Program-made: the position numbers and the translations under genes
NCBI RefSeq assembly: GCF_000143415.4
Contig: NW_003314307.1
Span: forward strand, 764,331-828,330
Source: Selaginella moellendorffii
Taxonomy: Eukaryota > Streptophyta > Lycopodiopsida > Selaginellales > Selaginellaceae
Reading direction: 5' to 3'
DNA length: 64,000 bases
Part shown: in pieces, positions 9,553 to 21,278 of the stretch
How the letters are laid out: each line of letters begins with the position of its first letter
Position numbering within the stretch: the stretch's first letter is position 1
Notes under the pieces: model-generated
Seen by the model: only the letters and a program-made list of their open reading frames with translations
What the model was told of the DNA's origin: nothing
The model's database searches: none

Positions 9553-12500
9553 AGCAGTGGCAAGACATTCTCTTGTGACTACTCTCGTCAGGCTGCTGCT
9601 TTACCAGTGGCTAAAGTTAACAAGAGCATCGATCTCTAGACATGGTTGCGAGTTCCTCCTTTTGAGATCGGGCTGGCATAACTAGAAGGCAATGTTCCTT
9701 TGCACGAAATCTTGCATGTAACGGAGCAGTTTTAATTCATTTTCCATACAAATAATCAGATAAATGCCAAGGGCATTTAGCAAGAAGAAGAGTGAAAAGA
9801 ACGAAAGATTGACACCACTGGATTCAGCACTTAGGCTGTCAAAAGACGGGGGCTATGCAGCACACAAGCCTTGTCCTTTGGAGAATCAAGCTATGAAGTC
9901 TCTTCTCTATAAAACTCTCCAAAAACACTAAAAGAATTCTGGTGGTTATCCCATAGAAGTGTTTCCCTTTGAAACTCTAGAATCAAAGTTAGTGAACTGT
10001 GATAGTTCTAGCAGTTTCTCCTCAATGCAAACATGGCCATGATGATCTCTCTGAGCAGCATTTTTAAAATTGTCACTGCATCAATGATGGAACAACTACT
10101 CTGTTGTGTCTCTGCCAACTGCTGAGTTGTTGTTGAGTGTCCCTTAAACTTCCAACTCCAAGCTTGCAAAACCTTAACACTCTCGAAAAAATAACATACT
10201 CTATCCTTTGTTGGCTAGTAAAGAACTAAAACTTGATCTCATTCAATCTTGTGGTAAACAAAATAAAATAATTAATATATTTTGTTATTCTAGATTAAAG
10301 ACATATTACATAATTAATAATAATAAATAAATAAGAAAACTAAATGTCATTGTTAGTGTAACAAATTATTTTTACTTGAAGTTATAAGTAATCAATATTT
10401 GTGACTACAAAAGTTAATATATAAAATTTTTTTATAACTATGCAACAATGATACACAAAAGTGATAAAATAAATAACTTAAAACCACTTCAAAACTACTT
10501 TCTTAACTAGTTATGTGTTTTTAAAATAAAACTAGCTGCAAAATTTTTATTTTTTACTGAAAAGTAGTTAATTTTCATAAATATAATTTATTTTATTTTA
10601 TATAAATGGTCTTCTTTATATACTACCACGCGGTTTTGCCAGACTACCCACCACATGGCATGCATGCACGTTGCTAAATAATAAATTTTGATTGTCATCC
10701 AAAATTTAAAAAATGCAAGCATGAAATGACAAAGTAAAATTTTTTTCTTTCAAATTTATATGTAATAAATCTATTTTGCTAAACAAAATCTTTAATCTTA
10801 TGGGAAAGATATTGAAAAGAACAAGTAAAACATCTGAATAGTGATTTTGAAAAATTAAAAAGAAGATCAATTAATAATTTTACTTTGAGTTTTGCTTCTT
10901 TTTATAGTAATAAAATGAGAGTGTTGTAAATTATATTATTTAGTTAAAGTATCATTAGAACATTCTTTGTTCAACATTTTACAAAAGTTTAAAAAACCAT
11001 TAATATTTATATTTATTCAACATTTCAAGCTAATAATTCAGCATATGGTTGCCAAGTGGCATTATATTGAATATACTAGCAATTTATAACATTCTATAAT
11101 GGAAGTGTACTTTTTAACAATAGTCATTTATACATCAATTGACTAGGTCTACACAACATTTTAAGTGTCTTGTAAAAATTGTCATTTCCATTAATTGTAA
11201 TAACTTATCTACTCAACATAGTAATTGTTTCTCATTGTTATATTTAAATTCTAGTAACATCTTTAAAGAAGTATATCACCAACTTTGGAGGCTAAATAGA
11301 AATTTATTATAATAAATAATTGAGATATAGCACATTTTCATTTTATAGTGAATTCTCTTTAAGTCTTCTTTTCTTTGTTTTTTTGTTATCTTTAGTTTTT
11401 CTTCTTTTATATTTCTTCTTTCTTTTATAGGTTGTATAGCTTTGCTTGAGTAAATATTTAACTAAGTTTTTAGTCTTAAAAATTATATTTTACCTTAATT
11501 AAAGTTTTCTCTCATATCATTTTGTTTGCCACCAATTTCTAAAAAAATCTCCATCATATTTTTGCTATTTACAAAAAGTTGCAAAGATCCTTTGACACAA
11601 CAATTTTATAAGCCATTCTTCTTTACTCCACTTTCACTTCTCATCACATTTATCTTTTTAATCACTTTTTGTACTTCACTTTATTTTTGAGTAAGTTTTT
11701 GTTTGATGCAAGACAATTTTTGGGATATGTAAAAGCTTTGGAGTTGATCATTTCACTTTCAACTTTTAAACTTTTTATTCTCTTTCTGTCTTCTCTTTTT
11801 CTCTTCTCTTTCCCTTTTTTAATTTTCCCATTAAATTTCCCTTTATTTTCCATTTTTTTTTCTTTCTCTTTATGCATCTAGTTATTCCCATGAGATCGAT
11901 CCATATATCTCTTCACTTTTATACAAAGAAGGATGGATATTAAATAGATGTGTCTTACTCTTTTTGGCAGAATTACCATCCTCAAGCAGTCTTTTCTTAT
12001 AAACTTAGATGACATTAATATGATTCTTATCATATTGTATATATTAAATTTCAAGTGTAGCCCTTGATATGTGAAGCTAAATTATATTTTTGAAAAGTAT
12101 TTTATGCAATAAAGAAAATAAACTCTATTTGATGTATATGAAAGAAAGATTTTGAAACACTACTGAAATAAGCACTAAGAAATTCGAAGGCATGTTTCTA
12201 GCTAGGTTATCTAACCATGAAAGCTTAGCATTTCTTGTTAAAAAGAAAGGAGGATCAATGCAGATCATTAAAAAAAGAAGGTTATAAAAATATGCTTATA
12301 AAAAACTAAGAAATATTAGAAGCATAGTACTAACTTATTAATTGTTAATTATAAAAAATATTTTTTAAAATTTTATTCTTATCAATTTCATGTGTGCAAT
12401 CCAAAAAAAAATCCATCAAAAACCAATAACAAAATGTGTCAGATTCCCGAAGGGTTTCACTCTTAGGTGTTTTGGAAAACATGTATAACACCAAATTACA

Positions 12501-12698
12501 GTCATTTTCTAAAGAAAGATATGTGTTTGTTAAACAATTTAAATGAGGCCTACAATATTTATTAGGTGACCAGACTACTACCTTATATTCATTATATATA
12601 CTAAATTTCCATCATATTGAAGTTTAAGATAGCAATTTTTGTAATTTTTTTTGATTGACCATTTATCTATATTTCCCACATAAAGCGCTAACCTACAA
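9553..12698. other. Intergenic; AT-rich from about 10200, no gene seen
   Basis: Short frames such as those at 11662-11881 are simple Lys/Glu or Phe/Leu runs from pyrimidine-rich DNA. I saw no conserved motif, RNA gene or clear transposon end. Confidence 0.5.
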
Positions 12699-13277
12699 TT
12701 ATAATGTCAATAAAGATACGTTTTTTTTATTTGGAGAAGTTATGAAATTCATGGGTATGAGAATATCAAAAACTGTAGAACCAATTAAAGTATAGAGATA
12801 AATCTGACAATCATTAAAACTATATGTATTTATTCTTGATCTATATCCTCTAGATCTTTCATTTGGAGGTATATTTCGAATAAAATAATAAATACCATAC
12901 ATCTCTATGTTAATCTAGAACCAAGATCTATAAGATTGGGTTGATAATCCATTAGTATACTAGCTAATTCTACTCTAATTCTTTCAGTGCTTTGAACTTG
13001 TCCTAAATTTGGTGAGCATATAAAACTACTTACCAGGACTAAATATCCAAATTTGTGTATATTCTGGATTATAAATAGCTATATCATTTCTTATACCTTG
13101 TCCCGATGGTATTCCAGAATTACGTGGAATTCGATTGACCATCAAGAGTAAGTGTGAGATAATGTTATTTGTAGTATTTGCTCCTACAAGATTCAAATCC
13201 TGTTCTCCGGAGTGAAGTTCATCAGCCTCAAGAAAATTGTTGAGAAGCAAAATAAATAAAATAATTACAAACACCAT
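12699..13277 (-). pseudogene. Hypothetical secreted-type protein, probably frameshifted
   Basis: Not recognised. Exon 1 (13034-13277) starts with a hydrophobic signal-like segment (MVFVIILFILLLNNFLEA). A GT-AG intron of 28 bp (13006-13033: CCTG|GTAAGT...TTTAG|GACAAG) would join it in frame to 13002 downwards. That frame stops near 12905. A second frame, overlapping by a few bases, runs on to 12699 with similar composition, which suggests one frameshift or an unrecognised splice. The total would be about 180 residues, rich in Ile, Asn and Tyr. The intron is very short even for this genome, so the model is tentative. The AT-rich setting resembles that of the ORF at 3477-3821. Confidence 0.35.
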
Positions 13278-13400
13278 TAATCTTTATTTTGTAGACAACT
13301 TCCAAATATTTTTAATTGGCTAAAATTTAAATGAAGAGAATTGTTCTCTTAATCTACGCAAGCCTAGTGCCTATTCCAGTATTCCTAGAAACTACTATTG

Positions 13401-14285
13401 CTAGAAACATACAGCTTTAGAGTGAGCAAGAAGCCTTCTCTCGTGCCTCCTTGAGGCTCTCGGATCCTTGTCCACAGCCTTCTGCAGCCAGACACACGCC
13501 TCCTTGTACTCCCCCAGGCCCATCAGCCCGCGGCCCTTGCGATACAAGCTCTTGACGTGCTCCACGTCGATCACCAGCGCAGCATCCGCGTCAGCCACAG
13601 CCTTGCCAAACTCCGCCATCCTCAGGTACACCTCAGCGCGGTTGGACAGCGAAAGCAGCAGCACCTCAAGGACGCTCGCCACCCGGGTATTCGACGTCAG
13701 CATGTCGAGGCAGCCGTTGATACACGCCGTGTAGCAATCCACGGCGTCGGCGTAGGCCTTGGAGTTCCCCTACAGCCGGAACGCCACCGCCATGGACACG
13801 TCATTGACTCGTACGATGAGGTCCGGGTTGTCCACGCGGATGCAAATGGAGCCGTCCATGGCGGTCTTGAAGTAAGGGTCCTTGATCGCCACCTTTGTGC
13901 CGCTTGGGTAGTGACACTCCAAGGAGAGCCTCGCATGGCCGGCTTGATCCTCCAGAACCGTGATCACGGAGGTGGCGCGGAATGGCTCACCGATGAGGGT
14001 GGCGAAGAGGACGCGGTTGCAGTGGACGCGCTCGAGCTGGAGATCCTGGAGCAACTTGGAGAGTGCCAGGAACTCGGGATCGCCCAGGGAGGCGGCGTGG
14101 GGATTGGACTCACCGCGGAAGTTGAGCGACGTCTTGTACAGCCCGGTGTTGTCGAACATCCGCTTCCGGGCCACGCCAGCGTTGTGGCGGCGCAGGACAT
14201 CGGGCTTGGAGAAGTGTGGCAGCGGCAGTGGCTGGGGCGGCGACGCCACCCTCACGCCGCTCAGCCGCTTCACCAGATCCTCCAT
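13401..14285 (-). pseudogene. TPR protein interrupted by one in-frame TAG
   Basis: A single reading frame runs from ATG 14285 (MEDLVKRLSG) to 13401, broken only by TAG at 13770-13772. The first part (about 171 residues) contains a conserved-looking block ending DPYFKTAMDGSICIRV. The part after the stop contains TPR helices (LSNRAEVYLRMAEFGKAV, KSLYRKGRGLMGLGEYKEA). Plant proteins of this layout often continue into a SET methyltransferase domain, absent here. That comparison is from memory and uncertain. The frame could start further up at 14378, but that stretch includes a CTAGGGTTC leader-like sequence. It is either a pseudogene truncated at both levels, a stop-read-through case, or a sequencing error. 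Confidence 0.6.
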
Positions 14286-14523
14286 GCTCGGCGAGTGAGA
14301 AGCGCTACCGCCACCATTCTCACCACACCTCTGCCTGCTAACAACGGAGAACCCTAGAAAAAATGCGAGAATATTCAATATCTTTGAAAATATATTGATA
14401 TGGACAATCTTATTTGGCGTGGAGCTTCTTAAGCAGCATCATCTTCAGCTTGGAGGCACTCGGCTTGGAATCACTAGAGACAACAGTAATTGTGAAGTAG
14501 TTTTAAAGAATGCAGTAAGAAAC

Positions 14524-15027
14524 TTACTGGAGCTTTTGCTTTTTACCAACAAGAGTAACAGCTTGAGCTCGAGCTTTCACTTCGGCCGCTTTGGCAGCAG
14601 GGAATTTCTGGCCATCTCCATTTCCACTCCGAGCTAGAGCAAACTTCCCCTGTAAAGAAAGAGACGTTTTTTTCTTTTTAAGAAGAAGAAAAACTCGGAT
14701 CATTTTACCTGTCTCAAGGCCGACGATCGACAAGCCACCGATTTCTGGAGCACCAATCTTGCGGCAGATTTGCTCAACAATCCTCTCTTTCTGCTCTTGT
14801 TCTATAGAATGTACTGTCCTTAGGATTAAAAAAAAAAAAACTATAGAGAACAACTTAACTGGAACTCGCGGCTTGGATGAAGACAGGCGAAACAAGTCAT
14901 CTGTAAAAAGGCCGATCGACACGGCGCCCAAGAAAAACCAATACAAGATCATACCCATCAACGCGTCTCTATCCCAAGAACCGATCGAAAATTTGAGCTC
15001 CGCAACCGCATCCATCTCCCCAAACAT
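14524..15027 (-). CDS. Uncharacterised membrane protein
   Basis: Open frame of 167 residues with a transmembrane-type helix near the N-terminus (LMGMILYWFFLGAVSIGLF). It then has IVEQICRKIGAPEIGGLSIV and a basic, Ala-rich tail (FPAAKAAEVKARAQAVTLV). Two stretches inside look intronic: a poly-T segment after KPRVP, and 59 nt starting GTAAAATG and ending TTTACAG. Removing the latter breaks frame, so the unspliced frame is reported; the true exon structure is uncertain. I do not recognise the family. It is the next minus-strand gene upstream of the broken TPR gene. Confidence 0.5.
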   Translation of the reverse strand: MFGEMDAVAELKFSIGSWDRDALMGMILYWFFLGAVSIGLFTDDLFRLSSSKPRVPVKLFSIVFFFLILRTVHSIEQEQKERIVEQICRKIGAPEIGGLSIVGLETGKMIRVFLLLKKKKTSLSLQGKFALARSGNGDGQKFPAAKAAEVKARAQAVTLVGKKQKLQ

Positions 15028-18000
15028 CGCAAACCCTAATTGTTTTCTTTTATCCTTGTTTTTCCTTTGTTCGGTACAAAGGGAGCTGCTTCTAGAATGC
15101 AGGAGCTTAGCGCTCTAATCGGGGGGAATTAATTAGCTTATCTGGGCGGTGCTACGCACAAGACGACATGGATAACTCGACAAAGAACGTATTTCAAAGT
15201 TGCGACACACCGTTTCTTCTTCCATGCATACGGCATACGCCATGTTCTCACCCTCATTTTTTTTTCCTTGAACGATTCTTCTACCTTTGGTGGCATGACA
15301 TGACATAGGAATCAATCAACACTTGCCTGTGAAGAACTATATTAAAATCCCATTTTCTCGTGAAATTCATATGGGCGTGTATACAAGTATTCTATGCAAA
15401 AGGAGCTAGAGAAGTTGAAGACATAGGTGCAAATCTCATGGAGGCAAATTGACCTTGCCACCCTCCCCACTTGCAACTTTGATAATGCACAACGAACAAT
15501 CGTACCAAACCACTAACAAGGATTAAAAAATGGGTGTTGTGATTGAATTTGCGGACCTCGCTTTCAAAATATGGTATTTAAATTGTGGGTGATGTGTATG
15601 GAGCAACGATTATGGGAGACAAGAGAAGCAACGTAACCTAAAGAACAAACAAGTGCTTATTGTGATGGCCAAATTCTCCTCCACTAGTGCCAATAATTCC
15701 TCCTCCTCAGTAAAATAGAAAAGGAGAAGCTGGATTCACGTAATTTATAAGGTTGATACTATCTTAGACCGTAAGTGTAAGTCTCAAATTCCCACTATGA
15801 AGCTTTCCAATTTATAATATTTAATAATTATAAAACTTTTTCCTCTGTGGAGCGGCTTGGAAAACTACCTCGGATGGTTTACTGCGGTGGAGCTTCTAGA
15901 ATCAACAGCGGCAGGGTGAAAAAGAGAAGAAATATTTGTTTGAAACAAATATAAGATATTCGTCGCACATTGACTTGGGAAGCATATGGGCCTTCGAAAG
16001 CTTCAATGTGTGAAAGAGAGATGTGCTTGTCCTTGCATATCGAAAATAAAAAAAATACATATAAAAAACTCGTGGTTGATTTGATCAGATCAATCAATCA
16101 GTCCCACACACAAAGAAATCAAATCACTTTGATTTCGTCTTTTGGTTACTTGCCATATCATATTGAAGAACACAAGGAAAAGAGAACTAAAGGTCTGATC
16201 GTACGTTGGTTCATATTCAGATTTCTGTTAATAGTACATGATTTTTAAAATCGTTAGTAAAAAAGTAGCGAGAGTAATACTGCTGCGAGCTAGAATCTCT
16301 AAGAAATTAGCTGTGATCGATTTAAAATTCACCTCCTTCGGTGGTCGTTTGATAAGTTTAGATTAAGATATTTAAAACTGACAGGAAAGTTTTTGAGACG
16401 AGTGAATTCGGTAATGTATTTCCATATGTGTGTTTGCGGGAGCGAATCCACATCCCCACTAAGTGTTGTGGTGTTGGTGCATTGTATGATCTGACCATTT
16501 AGAAATAATAAAATATTATTAAGAATAACTCAGAGCCAGTGCTTTGCTTCACTCGAAAAAACCTGGGCTTGTTTCCTCCCCACCCAAAGGAGAGGCGAAC
16601 GAGTCGAGGCAGTCACAATTATTTCCACATCGCAACCCACGAGACTTGGAATTCAGTGTAAGCACTGCTGACATTGAACAATACGAGGTTGCTTGACTAC
16701 TGTTTGACCAGTTTGACTTTTGCTTGACCCGTTTGTTTCTACAGCGGTCAAGGGTCGGTTATGCACTGTTTAGTCAGATCAGCTTTGAGGAAAAAAAAGA
16801 GAATAAAGTGGAAGAAGAACGAAAAAAGGAGTGGTCAAAGTCAATTATCTCCCGCCGCGCTTATATATGCTTATGGACAGCGTCTGACCAAGACAATGAC
16901 CCAAAGCTCGGGGGTGGACTACACGAGAAGTATATATGGTACCGATCAAGCAATGAAGCCCAAACGAAGCAAATCTGAAAGACCTTTGCGGGCACTGTGC
17001 AAAATCTCTACAATGGCCAACCGAAAGACACTTTTGTCTTAGTTTTATTGAATTTTCGAGACGAACTTTGAGGTTTAGTGTTTATAGGGCCCAGCAAAAT
17101 TGAATTCTCAGAATCTGAATACAACCGCCATGAATTTACCAAAATACTAATATTACATGTTTTTGGGTTTTACGGCACCCATCTTGAAGCATAAGACCAT
17201 TGAACTGAAATGTACAATAGGTGTGAAAAAATTTGGCTGCGTTGCGGAGGACAGGGACACGGCTACCTGACGGATCCGATTCTCAAGCTGCTTTTTCCCT
17301 CAGGCTCTTCCGGAGAAGTTTCGTCTTTGATTCAACGTACAGTGTACACAAGATTGTACGCACAATACGCCCACTACGCAACGTAACACTAAGAACAACG
17401 ACCTTAAACATCGTTTTCTTTCTTATAAAATAAATATAATTTTTTTCTCATCTACTCGTCTACAGTCCATATTGGAGGCCATCTTTCTATTTGTGTTAGC
17501 AAAAGCGTCCACCAGCAAAGAAGTGCTTCAAAGCCAGCACAGCTAAACAACAAAAGCAGCCAACCCCGCGAAAAACACTAAAACACTTTAATAAAAGCCT
17601 GGAGACCCATTGTTTTACAAGGGGGGATAAAAAAAAAAACTTTAAGGATGAATTCAACTTACAAGAGGCTTTGTAGCTTCAAAGATCCAAATGGGGTCAC
17701 TCTTTTTGTGCTTATGACTCGTGCTAGATATACTAGCAACCAAGTCCGAGAATCAAAGGAGATTTGATGCTACACGGTAATTGCAGCACAGAGTCGTGTG
17801 CTTGCCTGCCATTGTCCGGTGAATTGGGGCCCGGCATTCTCCTCTTTTCCTCTCCTCACTTGCAAACAAGCATCATTGTTTCGTCACCCCTCCTCCACAT
17901 ATATTTCAAGTTTAATCGCCGTATCTTTCTCTCCAAATTCGAAGAGGAGAGCTCATTCAAGCTTTTGTGTGGGTGTGTGTGTCGTGTGTGTTTGTGTGAC

Positions 18001-18640
18001 CCTACCACCATCGCCCAGGAAACTCTAAGAAAATGCTTGAAAGATTCACATATCATAAGGGGAGGTTTAAACTTCGCAATATAAACATACACTTAGATGG
18101 AGCCAAGCTAGTCTAGGCAGCTACGAAACGATGGGGTTTGTTTATACAAGACTCAAAACACTGGGACCCCTTTGCCCCCCCGGAGAAACCATTTTGTTTA
18201 GTGGATCCATCCATCCATCCCTTCCCGCCATCTCCATCCAAGGAACTAAAAGATTTATCTTTAGACAAGGAAGAAGAATTGTTGCTATCCTATCGAGTAA
18301 GGTGGCAATTACAAAAGGAAAAATGGAAGAAAAGAAAAAGGGGAGAATACGATACAAAAGGTGACGAAGACGAAGAGGCCGAAGAAGCATTTTTAAAATT
18401 CCTAATGTTTAAATTCTATTAATTTATATGTATACAATTTTTTTGGACATTGAGGAAGAAGGGAGGGTGGTGCTCATGGGTCACGTCAATTTTTGAGCAC
18501 GACTATGGGTCCACCCTGTCTGATTCCTCTTTGTCCATCTCATCTCAAGAGTGGCCCAGCTAAAGGAAAAAAAAAAAAAGGTGGCTTAATCGCGGATTAA
18601 GCCGGGCGATTAAGCGAGAGAGCATCTTGGAAGGAATTTG
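15028..18640. other. Intergenic region, no gene supported
   Basis: Mixed-composition DNA. Candidate frames (15970-16248, 16724-17042, 17764-18084, 18131-18422) have biased, non-conserved translations, and several mirror frames on the other strand. No transposon termini, tRNA or clear hairpin precursor found. Confidence 0.5.
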
Positions 18641-18642
18641 GA

Positions 18643-18650
18643 CTATATAG
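18643..18650 (+). promoter_or_regulatory. Possible TATA box
   Basis: CTATATAG lies in otherwise GC-rich sequence about 30 bp before a pyrimidine-rich leader-like stretch. No ORF follows nearby, so any transcript could be non-coding or a distant leader of the ALOG gene. Confidence 0.3.
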
Positions 18651-18879
18651 TGCGGGGCGGGCGTCCACGTTTTTCATTCCGGCTAAAGACACAGAATGCA
18701 ACGCGGTGCGAGAAGCGTACACCATTTCTCTCTCTTTTTCTTTGCTCGGAGCATCTCTCAGCGCTTTGGCGTTTTACTTGACCAAACAGGAGCTCACGGA
18801 TTCTACTAGTGACTTCTCACAAACGTACACGTATACATTGCACCGAAAAAAAGACAATTAAAAGCGAAGATAGAATTCA

Positions 18880-19560
18880 AGCGCTTACCTTTCGATCGAT
18901 CTTACTTTGGTCTTAAATTCCGAGTGTGGTGAGCTCTTCTTCGGTTGCAAGCGTGTGTCACCGCTGTGACAAGATCGAGAGATCAAATTTCGAGAGAGCT
19001 ACTGTAGAGAGCTACAGTACCTTGTTTGTGTCGACACCGGATAGACATATATAGAGGCCGGCCCGAGAGGCTGATCAACAGTGGTGCCAAATATTTGGAG
19101 TGATACGCTTGCTTGCCAATGCCGGCCCCCCATATACCCGTCCATGTCCGCTTGGATCTGGCAATCATTCATGAACAGTGAGTAGCTATATAGCGAAGTC
19201 GCAAAACGAAACGCAACTGGAAGCACCTCGAAGCAGCAAGCAAGTAAGCAAAGCAAAGAGAATTTAAAGAGAAAGGAAGGAGCGAAAAAAAAAAAAAAAG
19301 AAGAAAAAGAGAGAGAGAGAGAGAGAACTTACCAGTCTGTTGGCCTCCAGTTGGTACTGTATCTCCTGCACAGGGGAATTTTTCTTCGCGTCCGGTCACT
19401 ATAGCGTCGTCACGACTTTGATCGGTAGAAAGCGGCATGTAGACGCTTCCCTCCTGGATTTTTCTGCGAGCTCGAAAATACCCCCCGCGGCTCAAATCAA
19501 TCAATCCCCTTCCTCACTACTGTAGCTCCTCACTCGAATGTACTCCAGTGGCGAGAGTCG
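18880..19560 (-). other. Possible minus-strand spliced transcript, unproven
   Basis: On the minus strand, ACTG|GTAAGTTC (donor at about 19331) and AAAG|GTAAGCGC (donor at about 18888) look like good splice donors. A small frame starts MPLSTDQSRDD (about 19440). The stretch 19263-19327 is a purine run with (GA)n. The region is divergent from the ALOG gene, so it may be a bidirectional promoter transcript. I cannot derive a convincing protein. Confidence 0.2.
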
Positions 19561-19817
19561 AGCCAGAAATCTGCTTGCACGGGAGTGTGTACACAGCACT
19601 TCTCTTTCCTCCTGAGTGGTGGTAGATCTCCAAGTTTCTCTTTTCCCCCTCCTTCTCTTCCTTGAGTCGTCCAATTCTTTTTCGTTCGTGTCAGTTCAGG
19701 TGTGCGTTCTGAGAGCAACCAGCCAGCCTCCAAGTGTCTCGCACTGTTCCCTTTCCTGTTCAATAGCCTCCTTTCCTTCAAAATTTTTCCCCCTTTCTCC
19801 TGTGTGCTGTGTGTGAG

Positions 19818-19827
19818 TATATATATA
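19818..19827 (+). promoter_or_regulatory. TATA box of the ALOG gene
   Basis: TATATATATA is followed by pyrimidine-rich sequence and a leader of about 520 bp before the ATG at 20367. It is the best-placed core promoter element for that gene. Confidence 0.5.
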
Positions 19828-20366
19828 CTCGGCCTGCTCCTTAGCTCACGGAAGCTCTCGTCCTCAATTAAGTACCACTGTCATTTTTCCTCCTCATCCT
19901 TCTCTGCCTGCTGCTTCTCGCTTTTAATTTTCTTTTTTCTGTTCCTCCAGGACTGTGGTCCTGTGCCATGGCGGCTGCTGCTGCTGCTGCTTGCTTCTCC
20001 TGTTTAGATCTCCTCCAAGAGCTCCTCATTGGCTGACAGTGCTCCCAGGTTTCACTGCTCTGGCTTCTTAACAACTGATCTCCCGGCTTCCCCTTTGCTC
20101 GTTGTCCATCCTCGAACGCATCATTGGTTTGTTGGCTTGCGCGCAGCTTTTCATCTCATCTCGGTATACAGGATCGCGGATTCGAAACAGTTTGGTTGCA
20201 GTCGCGCCTCGAGCACACTAACTTTGTGTGCCAGGATCCACTCCAACACCACCGTCTGTCTGTGGCTGTCTTGTCTGTGCGGCTGCAGTCTAGCGGTAGC
20301 TTGCGAAGCAAGAAACGTGGACAAAGAGAGAATTGGTCTTGCAGCTTTGGTACTTGTCGATCGGCA

Positions 20367-21278
20367 ATGAGCGGTCTAATCCCTATTCACGGAGGAGACG
20401 CGTCGCCTATCGCTGGAAGTGGCAGCAGTAGAGCTTCCCCATCGTCTGGAGATGGAGGAGCCGGCGGCGGAGCAGCAGCAGCAGCAGGAGCTGGGGAGGG
20501 GTCGGCAACAGCACCACCATCCAGGTATGAAGCTCAGAAGCGGCGGGACTGGAACACCTTCGGCCAGTATCTGAGGAACCACAGGCCCCCTCTCACTCTC
20601 CCTCGCTGCAGTGGAGCAAACGTCCTCGAGTTCCTGCGCTACCTGGACCAGTTTGGCAAGACCAAGATCCACGCGCCGGCCTGTCCCTTCTTTGGCATCG
20701 CCCATCCACCAGCGCCTTGCGCCTGCCCGCTGCGTCAAGCCTGGGGAAGCCTGGACGCTCTTATCGGCCGGCTCCGAGCAGCATTCGAGGAGCACGGTGG
20801 CAAGCCGGAATCCAATCCGTTTGGAGCTCGCGCCGTCCGCCTCTACCTGCGAGAAGTTCGTGAGATGCAGGCCAAAGCTCGCGGCATCGCTTACGAGAAG
20901 AAGAAGCGCAAGCGTCCGTCGAGCAACAACACCGGGGCTGCAAACGCCGGCACCAGCAGCACCAGCAACAACAGCAGCAGCAGCATCACCAACAACAGCT
21001 CCGGCAGCAGCTCCACTCCCACCTCGGCATCGCCCACCGCGCATCATGCTCACGCTGTTCACGCTCAAGTCCAAGCCCAGGCTCACGCTCACGCTCACGC
21101 GCAAGCTCAAGCCCACGCCCAGCAACAGGCCGTCCACAACCTCCACCAGCAGCACCACGTCCTTCAGCAGTCCCTGCCTCTCATCCAGCACCAGCAGCTC
21201 CAACACCATCACCCTCAGCAGCAATTCCTTCCTCAGGGACTTCAGCCTGGTGCCAACTGCTTGCAGATCCACAACTGA
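20367..21278 (+). CDS. ALOG/LSH family nuclear regulator
   Basis: Protein of 303 residues from ATG 20367. The frame is open upstream, but this Met precedes the usual low-complexity Gly/Ala/Ser leader and fits family starts. The ALOG domain spans about residues 52-180: it begins [18 protein letters not shown] and has the inserted zinc-ribbon region with HAPACPFFG...PAPCACPL. A basic nuclear localisation signal KKKRKRP follows. The C-terminus is Ser/Asn-, then His/Gln/Ala-rich. LSH/G1-type proteins bind DNA in the nucleus and control meristem and organ boundary identity; the role in lycophytes is inferred. The domain is uninterrupted by introns, as is usual in this family. A long TATA-driven leader precedes it. 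Confidence 0.95.
   Translation: MSGLIPIHGGDASPIAGSGSSRASPSSGDGGAGGGAAAAAGAGEGSATAPPSRYEAQKRRDWNTFGQYLRNHRPPLTLPRCSGANVLEFLRYLDQFGKTKIHAPACPFFGIAHPPAPCACPLRQAWGSLDALIGRLRAAFEEHGGKPESNPFGARAVRLYLREVREMQAKARGIAYEKKKRKRPSSNNTGAANAGTSSTSNNSSSSITNNSSGSSSTPTSASPTAHHAHAVHAQVQAQAHAHAHAQAQAHAQQQAVHNLHQQHHVLQQSLPLIQHQQLQHHHPQQQFLPQGLQPGANCLQIHN

Noticed and set aside
13401-14378. Two separate genes at 13401-13742 and 13770-14378
   Set aside because: Both are in the same frame and separated only by one TAG and nine codons, so a single broken gene is simpler.
18990-19025. microRNA-like hairpin CTGTAG-AGAG-CTACAG
   Set aside because: A stem of only 6 bp; no known microRNA sequence recognised.
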